Shown here: positions 35,061-45,630 of the stretch, one piece after another | How positions within the stretch are numbered: position 1 is the first letter of the stretch | Layout of the letters: the number at the start of each line of letters is the position of its first letter | Origin: JAICUY01 sp963716585 | Lineage (GTDB): Bacteria > Chloroflexota > Limnocylindria > QHBO01 | Assembly (NCBI GenBank): GCA_963716585.1 | Contig: CAVQTN010000002.1 | Span: forward strand, 434,001-498,000 | Reading direction: 5' to 3' | DNA length: 64,000 bases | Notes under the pieces: model-generated | What the model saw: the letters and a program-made list of their open reading frames with translations, nothing else | Told to the model about the DNA's origin: nothing | Databases searched by the model: none | Position numbers and translations under genes: made by a program

Positions 35061-36269
35061 TCAGGTCAGCTTGTGCTCCACCGCGTAGAGCGCCGCCTGC
35101 GTGCGGGATGCGAGTCCGAGCTTGCCCAGGATGTTGCTGACGTGCGTCCTGGCGGTGCGCTCGGTGATCGACAGCTCGTAGGCGATCTCCTTGTTGGAGG
35201 CTCCCTTGCCGAGCTGGGCAAGGACCTCCTTCTCGCGCTGGGTGAGCGGCTCGACCGGCTCTTCGACCTTGCGGCTGCGCATCCGCTGGGCCAGCAGGCG
35301 GGCCACCGCCGGATCGAGGTGCACCTCGCCGGCATGCGCGGCACGGACGGCGCTGGCGACCTCCTCCGCATCGGCATCCTTGAGCAGGTAGCCCGACGCG
35401 CCCGCCTCCAGCGCCGCCGTCACCTTGTCCTCCTCGATGAAGCTGGTGACCGCCACGATCTCGATCTCCGGATGCGCGTGTTTGATGGCGGTGATGGCGG
35501 TCAGGCCGTCCATCCTGGGCATCAGCAGGTCCATCAGGATGACGTCCGGCAGCAGGCGGTCGGCCAGGCCCACGCCCTGCTCGCCGTCCTCGCCCTCGCC
35601 GACGACCTCGATGTCGCTCAGCAGCTCCAGGAAGCCACGCAGCCCGCGGCGCACGATCTGGTGGTCGTCGACCAGCAGCACGCGGATGCGCTCGTTCTCG
35701 TGGGCCACCTGCAGTCCCTCCGTCAGCGGTGCACTCTCGCCGCGCGCAGTATGAACGAGTCCGAAGACCTGCACGAGTTCGGTCAGGCCCTTCAGGCGTT
35801 GCTCCCCCAGGTCCCGGAGCCGCGTCTCCGCGGGCAGCTGCAGCCCCTCCGCCTCGGCCAGCGACCCGGTCACAAGGATCTCTCCACCATGCGCCAGGTC
35901 CTGAAGGCGGGCGCAGCGGAACAAGGGTGTGCCGAAATAGCGATCGCCACGGCATTCAACCTCGCCACGGTCGAGCGAGACCCGGATCTGGAGACGGCCG
36001 GTCGGCGCCCAATCGTGCGCGGAAATGCGCAGCTGGATCGTCTCAGCCGCGGCAAGTGCCGCCGACGCATCCTCGAAGGCTGCGTAGGCCGCATCGCCGA
36101 TGCGCTCGAAGACCGCGCCATCGTGCTCGGCGACGGAATCGACGACCAGCGCATGCTGCGCGTCAAGCACCTCGCCGGCAACCTCGGGGAAGCGTTGGGC
36201 CAGGTCGGTGCTGGCAACGACATCGGTGAACAGAAAGGTGATTACGGCGCGTTCAAACTCTCGGGGCAC
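35061..36269 (-). CDS. cyclase-like domain fused to NarL/LuxR response regulator
   Basis: This 402-aa protein has a domain order I do not know as a named family. Residues 1-165 form a class III cyclase homology domain (VITFLFTDVVASTDL and FERIGDAAYAAF carry the metal aspartates). Residues of about 190-310 form a receiver (VLLVDDHQIVRRGL, phospho-acceptor in VILMDLLMPRMDG, Lys in GYLLKDADAEE). The last 65 residues are a LuxR helix-turn-helix (LTQREKEVLAQLGKGASNKEIA). The cyclase part lacks the N...R catalytic pair (LFRCARL), so it may only bind nucleotide. The GTG at 36269 is preceded by TATTCT with a 6-nt gap. It is the probable target of the 1142-aa kinase and is divergent from the fluoride operon. 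Confidence 0.87.
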   Translation of the reverse strand: MPREFERAVITFLFTDVVASTDLAQRFPEVAGEVLDAQHALVVDSVAEHDGAVFERIGDAAYAAFEDASAALAAAETIQLRISAHDWAPTGRLQIRVSLDRGEVECRGDRYFGTPLFRCARLQDLAHGGEILVTGSLAEAEGLQLPAETRLRDLGEQRLKGLTELVQVFGLVHTARGESAPLTEGLQVAHENERIRVLLVDDHQIVRRGLRGFLELLSDIEVVGEGEDGEQGVGLADRLLPDVILMDLLMPRMDGLTAITAIKHAHPEIEIVAVTSFIEEDKVTAALEAGASGYLLKDADAEEVASAVRAAHAGEVHLDPAVARLLAQRMRSRKVEEPVEPLTQREKEVLAQLGKGASNKEIAYELSITERTARTHVSNILGKLGLASRTQAALYAVEHKLT

Positions 36270-36299
36270 GCCGCGAGAATAACGGTATCCTCCGGCCGA

Positions 36300-36357
36300 C
36301 GGCGATGGGGCTCGCCATGAACCGCCCGATGAAGCGGGCTGATGGCTCCTGCTTCTG
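36300..36357 (+). promoter_or_regulatory. fluoride riboswitch (crcB RNA motif)
   Basis: The sequence upstream of crcB matches the crcB motif closely. P1 is GGCGA...TCGCC (36301-36316), then ATGAACC, then a GCCCG/CGGGC hairpin, then the invariant GGCTGATGGCTCCT. The layout matches characterised fluoride aptamers. It lies 30-85 nt upstream of the crcB start and should turn on crcB-DUF190 when fluoride is bound. A GGAGGAGG ribosome binding site lies just downstream, so control may be translational. Confidence 0.88.
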
Positions 36358-36384
36358 AACGCGCAGCGGAGGAGGCATGGGTCG

Positions 36385-36756
36385 ATGCACGTGATAATCA
36401 TCGGTCTCGGAGGTTTCGCCGGCGCCATCACGCGTTACGCCGTCGACGGATGGGTGAGCACCGCGCTGCGCGCCTCCTTCCCGTGGGGCACCCTCGTCGT
36501 CAATCTCAGCGGTTCGCTGCTGATCGGCCTTCTGTTCGCGCTGATGACGGAGCGCGCCGCCCTGCCCGCGGAGTTGCGCGGTCCGCTGCTGATCGGCTTC
36601 GTGGGGGCGTACACCACGTTCAGCACGCTGGCGCTTGAATCGTGGCGCCTGGTCGAGGACGGAGCATGGCTGCTGGCGCTTGTCAACCTTGGCGGCTCGA
36701 TGCTGCTCGGGGTAGCCGCCGTCATCGCCGGCATCGCGATCGGGAGGGCAATCTGA
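36385..36756 (+). CDS. fluoride channel CrcB/Fluc
   Basis: This 123-aa four-helix fluoride exporter works as a dual-topology homodimer in the membrane. Diagnostic segments are GGFAGAITRYAVD at the N-terminus, FPWGTLVVNLSGSLLIG, and the GFVGAYTTFSTLALES stretch holding the Phe-box and pore threonines. GGAGGAGG lies about 8 nt upstream of the ATG. It sits directly behind a fluoride riboswitch and one base before the DUF190 gene. Confidence 0.95.
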   Translation: MHVIIIGLGGFAGAITRYAVDGWVSTALRASFPWGTLVVNLSGSLLIGLLFALMTERAALPAELRGPLLIGFVGAYTTFSTLALESWRLVEDGAWLLALVNLGGSMLLGVAAVIAGIAIGRAI

Positions 36757-36757
36757 C

Positions 36758-37138
36758 ATGGAGCTGGAGGGCCGCGCGCTGCTGGCGCGTATCTACATCG
36801 GCGAGAGCGACCGGTGGGAGGGGAAGCCGCTCTACCAGGCGATTGTCGAGCGACTGCGTGAGCTGCACATCGCCGGCGCGACCGTGCTGCGTGGGATCGA
36901 GGGCTTCGGCGCCCACGCGCACCTGCACACCACCCGCCTGCTGCGCCTGTCGGAGGACCTGCCAATCCTGATCGAAGTCGTGGATTCGGAGGAACGCCTG
37001 CAGGCCGTACTTCCCGAACTCGACCGCATGGTCGACGACGGCCTCATCACGCTGGAGCGCGTCGAGGTCTTCGCGTACCGCGGGCGCACCAGTGGCAGGC
37101 CCGAATGCAGCGATCCGCCTCGTTCCCCGAGTGAATAG
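36758..37138 (+). CDS. DUF190 (PII-like) protein of the fluoride operon
   Basis: This 126-aa protein of the DUF190/UPF0166 family, which has a PII-like fold, shows family signatures ARIYIGESDRWEGKPLY and GATVLRGIEGFG followed by DLPILIEVVD. These genes are regularly found next to crcB. It starts one base after the crcB stop, so co-expression under the fluoride riboswitch is expected. It may regulate the channel. This is inferred from position, and the biochemical role is not established. Confidence 0.9.
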   Translation: MELEGRALLARIYIGESDRWEGKPLYQAIVERLRELHIAGATVLRGIEGFGAHAHLHTTRLLRLSEDLPILIEVVDSEERLQAVLPELDRMVDDGLITLERVEVFAYRGRTSGRPECSDPPRSPSE

Positions 37139-37270
37139 GAAGTGGTGGCTACACCATGGCTCGGCGGCCAATGACTCACTCCATGGATGCAGCTGGCTGG
37201 CCCGAGCGGGACGGCTTGCTCGTGTACCGGGCAACCGCCCGGCACCATTTTTGCTGAGCGAACTTCACTC

Positions 37271-38128
37271 ATGAGCTTCAACCCAGGCGCCGGGCTGGAT
37301 CCCGGGCAGGTGCAGGACCGCCGCGGCGGCGGCATGGGCCGGGGAGGCGGGATCGCGGTCGGAGGCGGCCTCGGCACCATCATCCTGGTCGCCGCCTACC
37401 TGTTGTTCGGCGGCAACCTGGGCGACCTCGGAAACCTGGCCGCGCCCGCCGACACCGGCGCCAATCCCAGCAGCGACCTCTCGTCATGCAGGACCGGCCA
37501 GGATGCCAACCAGACCGAGAGCTGCCGCATCGTCGGCTACATCAACTCCATCCAGGCCTACTGGGCCAAGGAGTTCTCGGACAGCGGCGAGCAGTACGCC
37601 AAGGCCGACACGGTCCTCTATGACGGCGTCACCTCGACGGCCTGCGGAACGGCGAGCGCGCAGGTGGGGCCGTTCTACTGTCCGCCCGACAAGCTGGTGT
37701 ACCTCGACCTCGGCTTCTTCAATCAGCTGCAGACTCAGTTCGGCGCCAAGGGTGGACGCTTCGCCGAGGCGTACGTGGTGGCCCATGAGTACGGCCACCA
37801 TGTGCAGGATCTGCTGGGACTGCTGGACAGCGGCGGCGGAAGCCAGAGCGGTGCCGGCGGCCAGTCGGTCAAGACCGAGCTGCAGGCGGACTGCTTCGCC
37901 GGCGTGTGGGCCAGCAACGCGGTGGCAACTGGCTTCATCGCCCAGCTTACCGACCAGGACATTGCCGACGCACTCGACGCGGCGGGTTCGGTGGGTGACG
38001 ACCGGATCCAGCAGCAGAGCCAGGGCTACGTCAACCCCGACACCTGGACGCACGGCTCGTCGGATCAGCGCGAGGCATCCTTCCGCAGCGGCTACCAGAG
38101 CGGCGACCCGGGCTCCTGCAGCACTTGA
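37271..38128 (+). CDS. neutral zinc metallopeptidase (YpfJ family)
   Basis: This 285-aa membrane-anchored protein has an N-terminal Gly-rich cytosolic stretch, one transmembrane segment (IIILVAAYLLF region) and an extracytoplasmic peptidase domain. The zinc motif is VVAHEYGHHVQDLLG, with a third ligand likely in ELQADCFAGVW. Two Cys pairs could form disulfides. This is the usual layout of the YpfJ/zinc_peptidase family. The ATG at 37271 gives the family-typical N-terminus. The stop overlaps the TTG start of tag. Confidence 0.9.
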   Translation: MSFNPGAGLDPGQVQDRRGGGMGRGGGIAVGGGLGTIILVAAYLLFGGNLGDLGNLAAPADTGANPSSDLSSCRTGQDANQTESCRIVGYINSIQAYWAKEFSDSGEQYAKADTVLYDGVTSTACGTASAQVGPFYCPPDKLVYLDLGFFNQLQTQFGAKGGRFAEAYVVAHEYGHHVQDLLGLLDSGGGSQSGAGGQSVKTELQADCFAGVWASNAVATGFIAQLTDQDIADALDAAGSVGDDRIQQQSQGYVNPDTWTHGSSDQREASFRSGYQSGDPGSCST

Positions 38129-38707
38129 CGGACCCCCTGGTCCGCTGCGGCTGGGCCGCCGGCGACCCGGACTACCTCGCCTACCACGACACCGAGTGGG
38201 GCGTTCCGCTCCATGACGACCGGCTGCTGTTCGAGCTGCTGGTGCTCGAGGGCGCGCAGGCAGGCCTATCGTGGATCACCATCCTGCGGCGACGCGCCGG
38301 GTATCGCGGCGCTTTCGAAGGCTTCGACCCGGCCACTGTCTCCCGCCTGACCGATGCCGACGTCGAGCGGCTGCTCGGCGATGCGCGGATCATTCGCAAT
38401 CGGGCCAAGATCCGCTCGGCGATCGCCAACGCAAGGGCATTCGGCGAGATCACGGCCGAGTCCGGATCGTTCGACCGATGGCTGTGGTCCTCGGTCGACG
38501 GTGCGCCCCTCCAGAACGCTTGGGGCTCGCTCGACGAGCTCCCGGACGAGACCGATGCCTCGCGCGCGCTGTCGCGCGAGCTGCGCCGCCGTGGCTTCAG
38601 CTTCGTGGGACCGACGATCGTGTACGCCTACATGCAGTCAGCTGGGCTCGTCAACGATCACCTGTTGAGCTGCTTCCGCCACGCCGAGGTCGGCCATGCT
38701 CCGATAG
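38125..38707 (+). CDS. DNA-3-methyladenine glycosylase I (Tag), 3' end uncertain
   Basis: This base-excision repair enzyme removes 3-methyladenine. The family-start pattern RCGWA.GDPDYLAYHDTEWG supplies zinc ligands Cys and His, and VNDHLLSCFRH near residue 190 supplies the second His/Cys pair. The TTG at 38125 overlaps the peptidase stop. In this frame no stop occurs until 39087, deep inside thrB. One base shift after CFRHAEV would end at the TAG at 38705-38707, the normal Tag length. I read this as a single-base error near the end, with the given end being the corrected one. Confidence 0.82.
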
Positions 38708-38719
38708 ACTCGCGGCGCC

Positions 38720-39640
38720 ATGTCCCGCCCCATCGCGTCGGTCGAGGTGCCGTCCAGCAGCGCCAACCTGGGAAGTGGCTTCGACTGCTTCGCGGCGGCG
38801 CTCAGCCTGAAGCTGCGTGCGGAGCTGTACGAGGGCGACGAGGCGGGCATCCTGCTCAACGCCCACGGCGAGGGTGCACCGCGACCGGACGACGATCCCG
38901 ACCAGAACCTGCTGATCCGCGCCTTCCGCGAGGGCCTGCACCTGGCCGCCGCCTCGGGCTCCGGTGCGTGGCGGCTCGAGGTGTCGAGCATGATCCCGTC
39001 GGCACGCGGCCTCGGCAGCAGCGCGGCGGCGATCGTGGCCGGCCTGCTGCTGGGAGCCTCGGTCGGCCGCCGCTCACCGCAGGCTGATGAGCTGCTGGAT
39101 GCCGCGGCGGCGCTCGAGGGCCACGCCGACAACGTCGCCGCGGCGCTGTACGGCGGCATCACGCTGGCGGTCAACGGCGACGCCGGCACCCAGCTGCGCC
39201 GCTTCCACGCGCCGGACGGCTGGATCCCGGTCGTCTTCCTGTCGCAGGCCCAGAGCCGCACGGTCGAGATGCGAGCGGTGCTGCCGCCGACGGTGCCGCA
39301 TGGCGATGCCGTCGCTGGCGCAGGACGCGCGGCGCTGCTGGCGACCGCGGTGATCTCCGGCGACGCCTCGTTGCTGCGGGGCGCAATGGACGACCGCCTG
39401 CACCAGCCCTACCGCCTGCCCCTGCTTCCCGGCAGCGCCGACCTGATCCGAACCGCCTACGACCACGGGGCCGCGGGCGCCTGCCTGTCCGGGGCCGGCC
39501 CGAGCGTCATCGCCATCTGCGATTCTCCGGCGGCCGCCCACTCCGTGGAAAAGGCATTCAATGCGTTCGAGTCGCCCGGCATGGCCACGCGCCTGCGCTT
39601 CGATACCGCGGGCGCGCGACTCACCGTCGCCGAGGCCTGA
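38720..39640 (+). CDS. homoserine kinase
   Basis: This 306-aa GHMP kinase phosphorylates homoserine in threonine synthesis. Motif 1 is VPSSSANLGSGFDCFA, motif 2 (ATP phosphate loop) is PSARGLGSSAAAIVAG at about 93-108, and motif 3 is GACLSGAGPSVIA. A TAGACT box (38705-38710) lies 9 nt before the ATG and no Shine-Dalgarno is present, so it is probably transcribed leaderless from its own promoter. The product feeds threonine synthase at 29398. Confidence 0.94.
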   Translation: MSRPIASVEVPSSSANLGSGFDCFAAALSLKLRAELYEGDEAGILLNAHGEGAPRPDDDPDQNLLIRAFREGLHLAAASGSGAWRLEVSSMIPSARGLGSSAAAIVAGLLLGASVGRRSPQADELLDAAAALEGHADNVAAALYGGITLAVNGDAGTQLRRFHAPDGWIPVVFLSQAQSRTVEMRAVLPPTVPHGDAVAGAGRAALLATAVISGDASLLRGAMDDRLHQPYRLPLLPGSADLIRTAYDHGAAGACLSGAGPSVIAICDSPAAAHSVEKAFNAFESPGMATRLRFDTAGARLTVAEA

Positions 39641-39697
39641 CCGACCGATCCGTTCCAAACCCATGCGAACCGGCTCGTCGGCTACCATCGATCGGCC

Positions 39698-41718
<2,021 letters not shown>

Positions 41719-41722
<4 letters not shown>

Positions 41723-42670
41723 GCTCTTCGAAGACCGATGCGAGCGCCGTCGGCGCCCTGCTGATCGTCGTCGCCGCGGTCTGCTTCGGGACCCTGGGAC
41801 CGCTATCGCGGTTCGCCGAGGATGCCGGCGTCGGTGCTCTGGGACTCGTTGCCTGGCGCGACATCCTGGGCGCCGGCTGCGTGATCGCGTTCCTGGCGAT
41901 CCGCAGCGACGGCCGATCTTCTCGCTGCGCGCGCATTCCGACTGCCGATCGCCGCATGCTCGTGCTGGCTGCCTTCTGCAACACGGCGCTCAACCTTGCG
42001 ATCTTCATCGCCTTCCTGCGCATCAGCATCGCGCTGGCGCTGCTGCTCTTCTACCTCTACCCCGCCTTCGTGGCGCTGGCCAGCGTGCTCTTCTTTGCCG
42101 AACGGCTGGACCGCCTGCGCTGGGCGGCGCTGGTCGTGTCGCTGACCGGCGTGGTGCTGGTGGTCGGCGGCGGCGAGTCGCTCGGCGCGGTGGACCTGCT
42201 GGGCGTCGGCCTGGCCGCGTTCGCGGGCATCGTCCAGGCTGGCTACGTGCTCATCGCGCGGCACGGCTTCAATGCCGTTCCCGGCGCGCAGGCCGGGGTG
42301 CTGACGATGAGCGGTGCGGTCGTGCTGCTGCTGGTCATCGGCCTGCGTGACGGGCCAGGCCGCAGCCTTCGGTCAGCCGCTGGCCAGCCTCGACGCCTTC
42401 TGGCCGGTTCTCCTCGCCGGCACGCTCGGCGCCGGCATCCCAACCGTGGCGTTCATCCTCGGCATCCGCCTGCTGGGCGCCTCGCGCGGCGCGATCCTGG
42501 CCACGCTCGAGCCGGTCGTGGGCGTGGCGCTGGCGGCGCTGCTGCTGGGCGAGCAGCCCGGGGCGCTGCAGCTCATCGGCGGGGCGCTGATCATCGTCGC
42601 CGGCGTGCTGCTCCAGCTTCCGTCAGGACGCGAAGCGGCCGACCACGAGGCCGTCGCGGAAGCTCCCTAA
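41719..42670 (+). CDS. EamA/DMT-family transporter, one frameshift
   Basis: This ten-helix drug/metabolite transporter of about 317 aa has two EamA repeats: repeat 1 from GALLIVVAAVCFGTLGPLSRF, repeat 2 from VDLLGVGLAAFAGIVQAGY. After LLLVIGL (around 42348) an extra C shifts the frame. The rest (VTGQAAAFGQPLASLDAFW... GALQLIGGALIIVAGVLLQ) continues to a TAA at 42668-42670. The GTG start overlaps the ABC-F stop. The substrate is unknown, commonly an amino acid or metabolite exported. Confidence 0.82.
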
Positions 42671-42706
42671 CCCGGGGCTCGAGGGCTCCCTAACCCGGGC
42701 TTGAGG
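42662..42706. repeat. 22-23 bp imperfect tandem duplication
   Basis: GCTCCCTAACCCGGGGCTCG(AGG) at 42662-42684 is followed immediately by GCTCCCTAACCCGGGCTTG(AGG) at 42685-42706, differing by one indel and one substitution. The EamA stop codon lies in the first copy. It looks like a recent slippage duplication. Confidence 0.6.
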
Positions 42707-42966
42707 CCCCCTCCGCTGCCATCTGCCAACCAGGAACGGCTTAGGCGAGCCGCAGGCTGCGCGCGACCTACTGAACCAGCTGAGCTGAGCGTGAGCCGGG
42801 CGGTTGAAGTCGCGCCCTTGCGCCTCCGGGCCGCCTAAGCCGACGGTGATTGGCATCTGGCAAACATCAAGGCTATACCGACGAAATTCCACCAAGCGGC
42901 ACCGTCTGGATTGAACGTTGATCCCGGCAGGTGAAGCACCCCGCAACCGCAAGCCGGCGAACGTCG
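42707..42966. other. intergenic, no gene seen
   Basis: This stretch between the EamA gene (+) and the aspartokinase gene (-) is convergent space without a convincing ORF, RNA fold or strong terminator. Its composition is somewhat less GC-rich toward 42840-42930 than the flanking genes. I see no element to name. Confidence 0.4.
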
Positions 42967-43974
42967 TCAGCCCATGAACGTGGCGTGAACCGATTGCGCG
43001 GCGGCGGCGGCTGACGCGACCGGCACCTCGGCCCACACCACCCGCAGCCCACCCTCGTCGAAGGAGCCTTCGCCCGATGCGGGCAGCGGCAGGATCTCGG
43101 GCATCAGCGCCGCCGGCCCGACCAGCGACAGCCGCGCGATGCGTTCCTTGCGATCGACCGCCAGCATCAGCACGCCCGCATCGGGCTCGCGCGGCAGGAC
43201 CGGTCGGACCAGCGTCTGGGGAGCCGAACCGTCCAGCGCGCGGACGACCAGCTGCAGCCGGCCCCGACGTGCACGCCGCACCGCCACCGGATGAACAACC
43301 TCGGCACCCAGCTCGGCCAGCAGCTCCAGCTGCAACGCATCGACGACCGGCAGGAAGCGCGCCGCCGGCACCATCTGCGGATCCGCCTCCAACACCCCAC
43401 CCACGTCCTTGAACAGCTCGCAACGACCGGCCCGCAGCGCCACCGCCAACACCACCGCCGACAGGTCGGTGCCACCCCGGCCGAGCGTCGTCAGCTCGCC
43501 GTGGGCGCCGATCCCCTGGAAGCCGGCCACGACGGGGACCAGCCCCTCCGCCAGCGCCGCGCGCAGCGGCCGCGAGTAGACACGCCGCACCTCCGCACCC
43601 AGGTGCGCGGCGGCCGTTCGAATCCCGGCCTCGGCACCGCTGAACGAACGCGCGGGAATCCCGGCCGCCTGCATGCCCAGCGCGAAGAGCGCCGCGGAAA
43701 GCGCTTCACCGGTGGCCAGGGCGCGATCGGTCTCGCGGGCCAGGGCCGACGACGAATGGTGGCGTTGCTCGCGCAACGATCGCCCCGCGTCGGGCAGCAG
43801 CACGGCCGCCGACGAGAGGATCGTGTCGGTCACGCCCTCGAACGCCGACACGACGACGACCGGCTGTAGCCCGGCGAGACGCTGCTCAACAACGACCTCC
43901 ACCGCCGCCGCGATGTCGGCCGGGCCGCGCAGTACCGAGCCGCCGAACTTGTCGACGATGACCGGCGCGCTCAT
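42967..43974 (-). CDS. aspartate kinase, short form
   Basis: This 335-aa amino-acid kinase catalyses the first step of the aspartate pathway. Signatures: VDKFGGSVLRG at the N-terminus (canonical KFGGTSV), GELTTLGRGGTDLSAVVLA for substrate and ATP binding, and LFKDVGGVLEADP. It is shorter than typical 400-aa aspartokinases; the C-terminal regulatory part has room for little more than one ACT-like unit. Feedback control may therefore be altered or absent. The ATG overlaps the stop of the HAD hydrolase (GGATGAGC). Confidence 0.82.
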   Translation of the reverse strand: MSAPVIVDKFGGSVLRGPADIAAAVEVVVEQRLAGLQPVVVVSAFEGVTDTILSSAAVLLPDAGRSLREQRHHSSSALARETDRALATGEALSAALFALGMQAAGIPARSFSGAEAGIRTAAAHLGAEVRRVYSRPLRAALAEGLVPVVAGFQGIGAHGELTTLGRGGTDLSAVVLAVALRAGRCELFKDVGGVLEADPQMVPAARFLPVVDALQLELLAELGAEVVHPVAVRRARRGRLQLVVRALDGSAPQTLVRPVLPREPDAGVLMLAVDRKERIARLSLVGPAALMPEILPLPASGEGSFDEGGLRVVWAEVPVASAAAAAQSVHATFMG

Positions 43975-44683
43975 CCCACGGCGGCGTGTACCAGCGAGGG
44001 CAGCTCGTCCAACCCGCGGATGACACGCACGTCGTCGACGGTGGCATCCCCAACCCGGTCGAGGAGCAGCGCCTCCATGCCGGCAGCCCGCGCCCCACGA
44101 CGTCGGCCCGATACGAGTCGCCGACCATCAGCGCATCGGCCGGATCGACGCCGGCGCGATCGGCCGCCATCCGAAAGAAGGCGGGATCCGGCTTTGCCCG
44201 ACCTTCGGCGCCCGAGGCGAGCGCGAAGTCGAGGTATCGGTCCAGGCCGAGCGCCGCCAGGATGCTCGCGAGGTTCGAACCCCAATCCGAGATGACGCAG
44301 ATCTTCATCCTGGCCGTGGCGCGGAGGTCGGCCAGCATCGGGATCACGTCCGGATAGAGCTCCCAGGCGTCGGGCGCGAACTGGCTCTCGAGCACGAGGT
44401 CGAGGAGCTGTCGCTGCTCCGGCACGCCGAGTTCGCGCAGCATGCGGGTGTGGTAGTCCCGCCAGGTCGCCTCGATCAGCGCGTCGTCCGTCCAGGTGGC
44501 GTTGTCGGGACGGTGGTAATCGTCCCAGAACCAGGTGTCTGCGGCTTCCCAGGCGGCCTGCAGCTCCGCTGGACCGATGACGTGGCCGTGCTGTTCCAGG
44601 ACAGCGGCCAGCGATTGGGCGAGCGTGCGGCGCGGCGAGAGGAGCGTGAAGCCCGCGTCCAGGCACACGAGTCGGTAGGCCAT
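43971..44683 (-). CDS. HAD-superfamily hydrolase, one frameshift
   Basis: This HAD phosphatase is about 237 aa when corrected. Motif I is CLDAGFTLLSP, in which the second Asp of DxD is replaced (DAG). Motif II Ser/Thr is in VISDWGS, motif III is KPDPAFF, and motif IV is ALMVGDSYRADV. A base is missing in the G-run near 44098. The correct end (ARAAGMEALLLDRVGD...) then stops at 43971, overlapping the aspartokinase start. The altered motif I suggests weak or non-phosphatase chemistry, or dehalogenase-like use. TAGGGT lies 9 nt before the ATG. Confidence 0.8.
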
Positions 44684-44742
44684 GCACGAGCAACCCTATC
44701 CCAGTCCCGTTATCGGATGCCGCGCCGTACGATGCCTCCTCG

Positions 44743-45630
44743 ATGAACTCCTCCGAATTGATTCGCGTCCGCGCGTCGTTGCTGGCGTGGTACCACGACG
44801 CGCACCGTGACTTCCCGTGGCGTGGAACCAGCGACCCGTACGCCGTCCTGGTCAGCGAGGTGATGCTGCAGCAGACCCAGGCATCCCGCGTCGCGGAACG
44901 CTTTCCCGACTTCATGGACCGCTATCCGACGGTCGAGGTCCTGGCAGGCACGACCGACGCCGAGGTCCTCACGGCGTGGAGCGGCCTCGGCTACAACCGG
45001 CGTGCGGTGGCCCTCCGGCGTGCCGCACGAAGCATCGTGACGGACGGCTGGCCGGACACCCTCTCCGCCCTGCAACGACTTTCGGGCGTGGGACCGTACA
45101 CCGCGCGCGCGATCGCCAGCCTGGCGTTCGGCCAGCCGGTTGGTGTGGTCGACACCAACGTCCGCCGCTGGCTGCTGCGGCGTTTCACGGTCGAGGACCG
45201 GCCGACCACCCTCCAGGCGCTGGCCGACATCCTCGCCGCGCCCGGCAGTGACGGAACCGCGGCTGCATGGACGCATGCCAGCATGGAGTTCGGTGCAGGC
45301 ATCTGCACCTCGCGCACGCCGTCCTGCAGCACGTGCCCGGTCAGGCATGGCTGCCCGTCGCGCGATCGTGCCGGCCGCATCCGCGTGCCGCGCCAGGCCG
45401 CCTTCGCCGGCTCGACGCGCGCCGCCCGCGGCCGCCTGCTCCGCGCGCTGAGCGAGGCCCCGGGCCATCGGATGCGCCTGAGCGCCGCGCGTCATCTCCT
45501 CGACGACAGGCTCGAGCCGGCGTTGGGCGGCCTCGAGCGCGATGGACTGGTGCATCGGTCGGGGAAAAGCCTGCGGCTGGGTGGGCGTCCGGCCGGGGAG
45601 CCTGCATCGGTCGCTACAATCGGGCCATGA
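44743..45630 (+). CDS. A/G-specific adenine glycosylase
   Basis: This 295-aa MutY-type DNA glycosylase removes A mispaired with 8-oxoG. The helix-hairpin-helix is LSGVGPYTARAIASLAF, catalytic Asp is in VVDTNVRRW and Glu in SEVMLQQTQASRV. A [4Fe-4S] cluster is formed by CTSRTPSCSTCPVRHGC (C-x6-C-x2-C-x5-C). It lacks the C-terminal NUDIX-like 8-oxoG recognition domain, as in the shorter actinobacterial MutY forms. The stop overlaps the next start (ATGA). Confidence 0.92.
   Translation: MNSSELIRVRASLLAWYHDAHRDFPWRGTSDPYAVLVSEVMLQQTQASRVAERFPDFMDRYPTVEVLAGTTDAEVLTAWSGLGYNRRAVALRRAARSIVTDGWPDTLSALQRLSGVGPYTARAIASLAFGQPVGVVDTNVRRWLLRRFTVEDRPTTLQALADILAAPGSDGTAAAWTHASMEFGAGICTSRTPSCSTCPVRHGCPSRDRAGRIRVPRQAAFAGSTRAARGRLLRALSEAPGHRMRLSAARHLLDDRLEPALGGLERDGLVHRSGKSLRLGGRPAGEPASVATIGP

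Noticed and set aside
44272..44283. T-loop-like GGTTCGAACCCC suggesting a tRNA
   Set aside because: No acceptor, D or anticodon stems surround it, and it lies within the HAD hydrolase coding sequence, where it encodes conserved protein.
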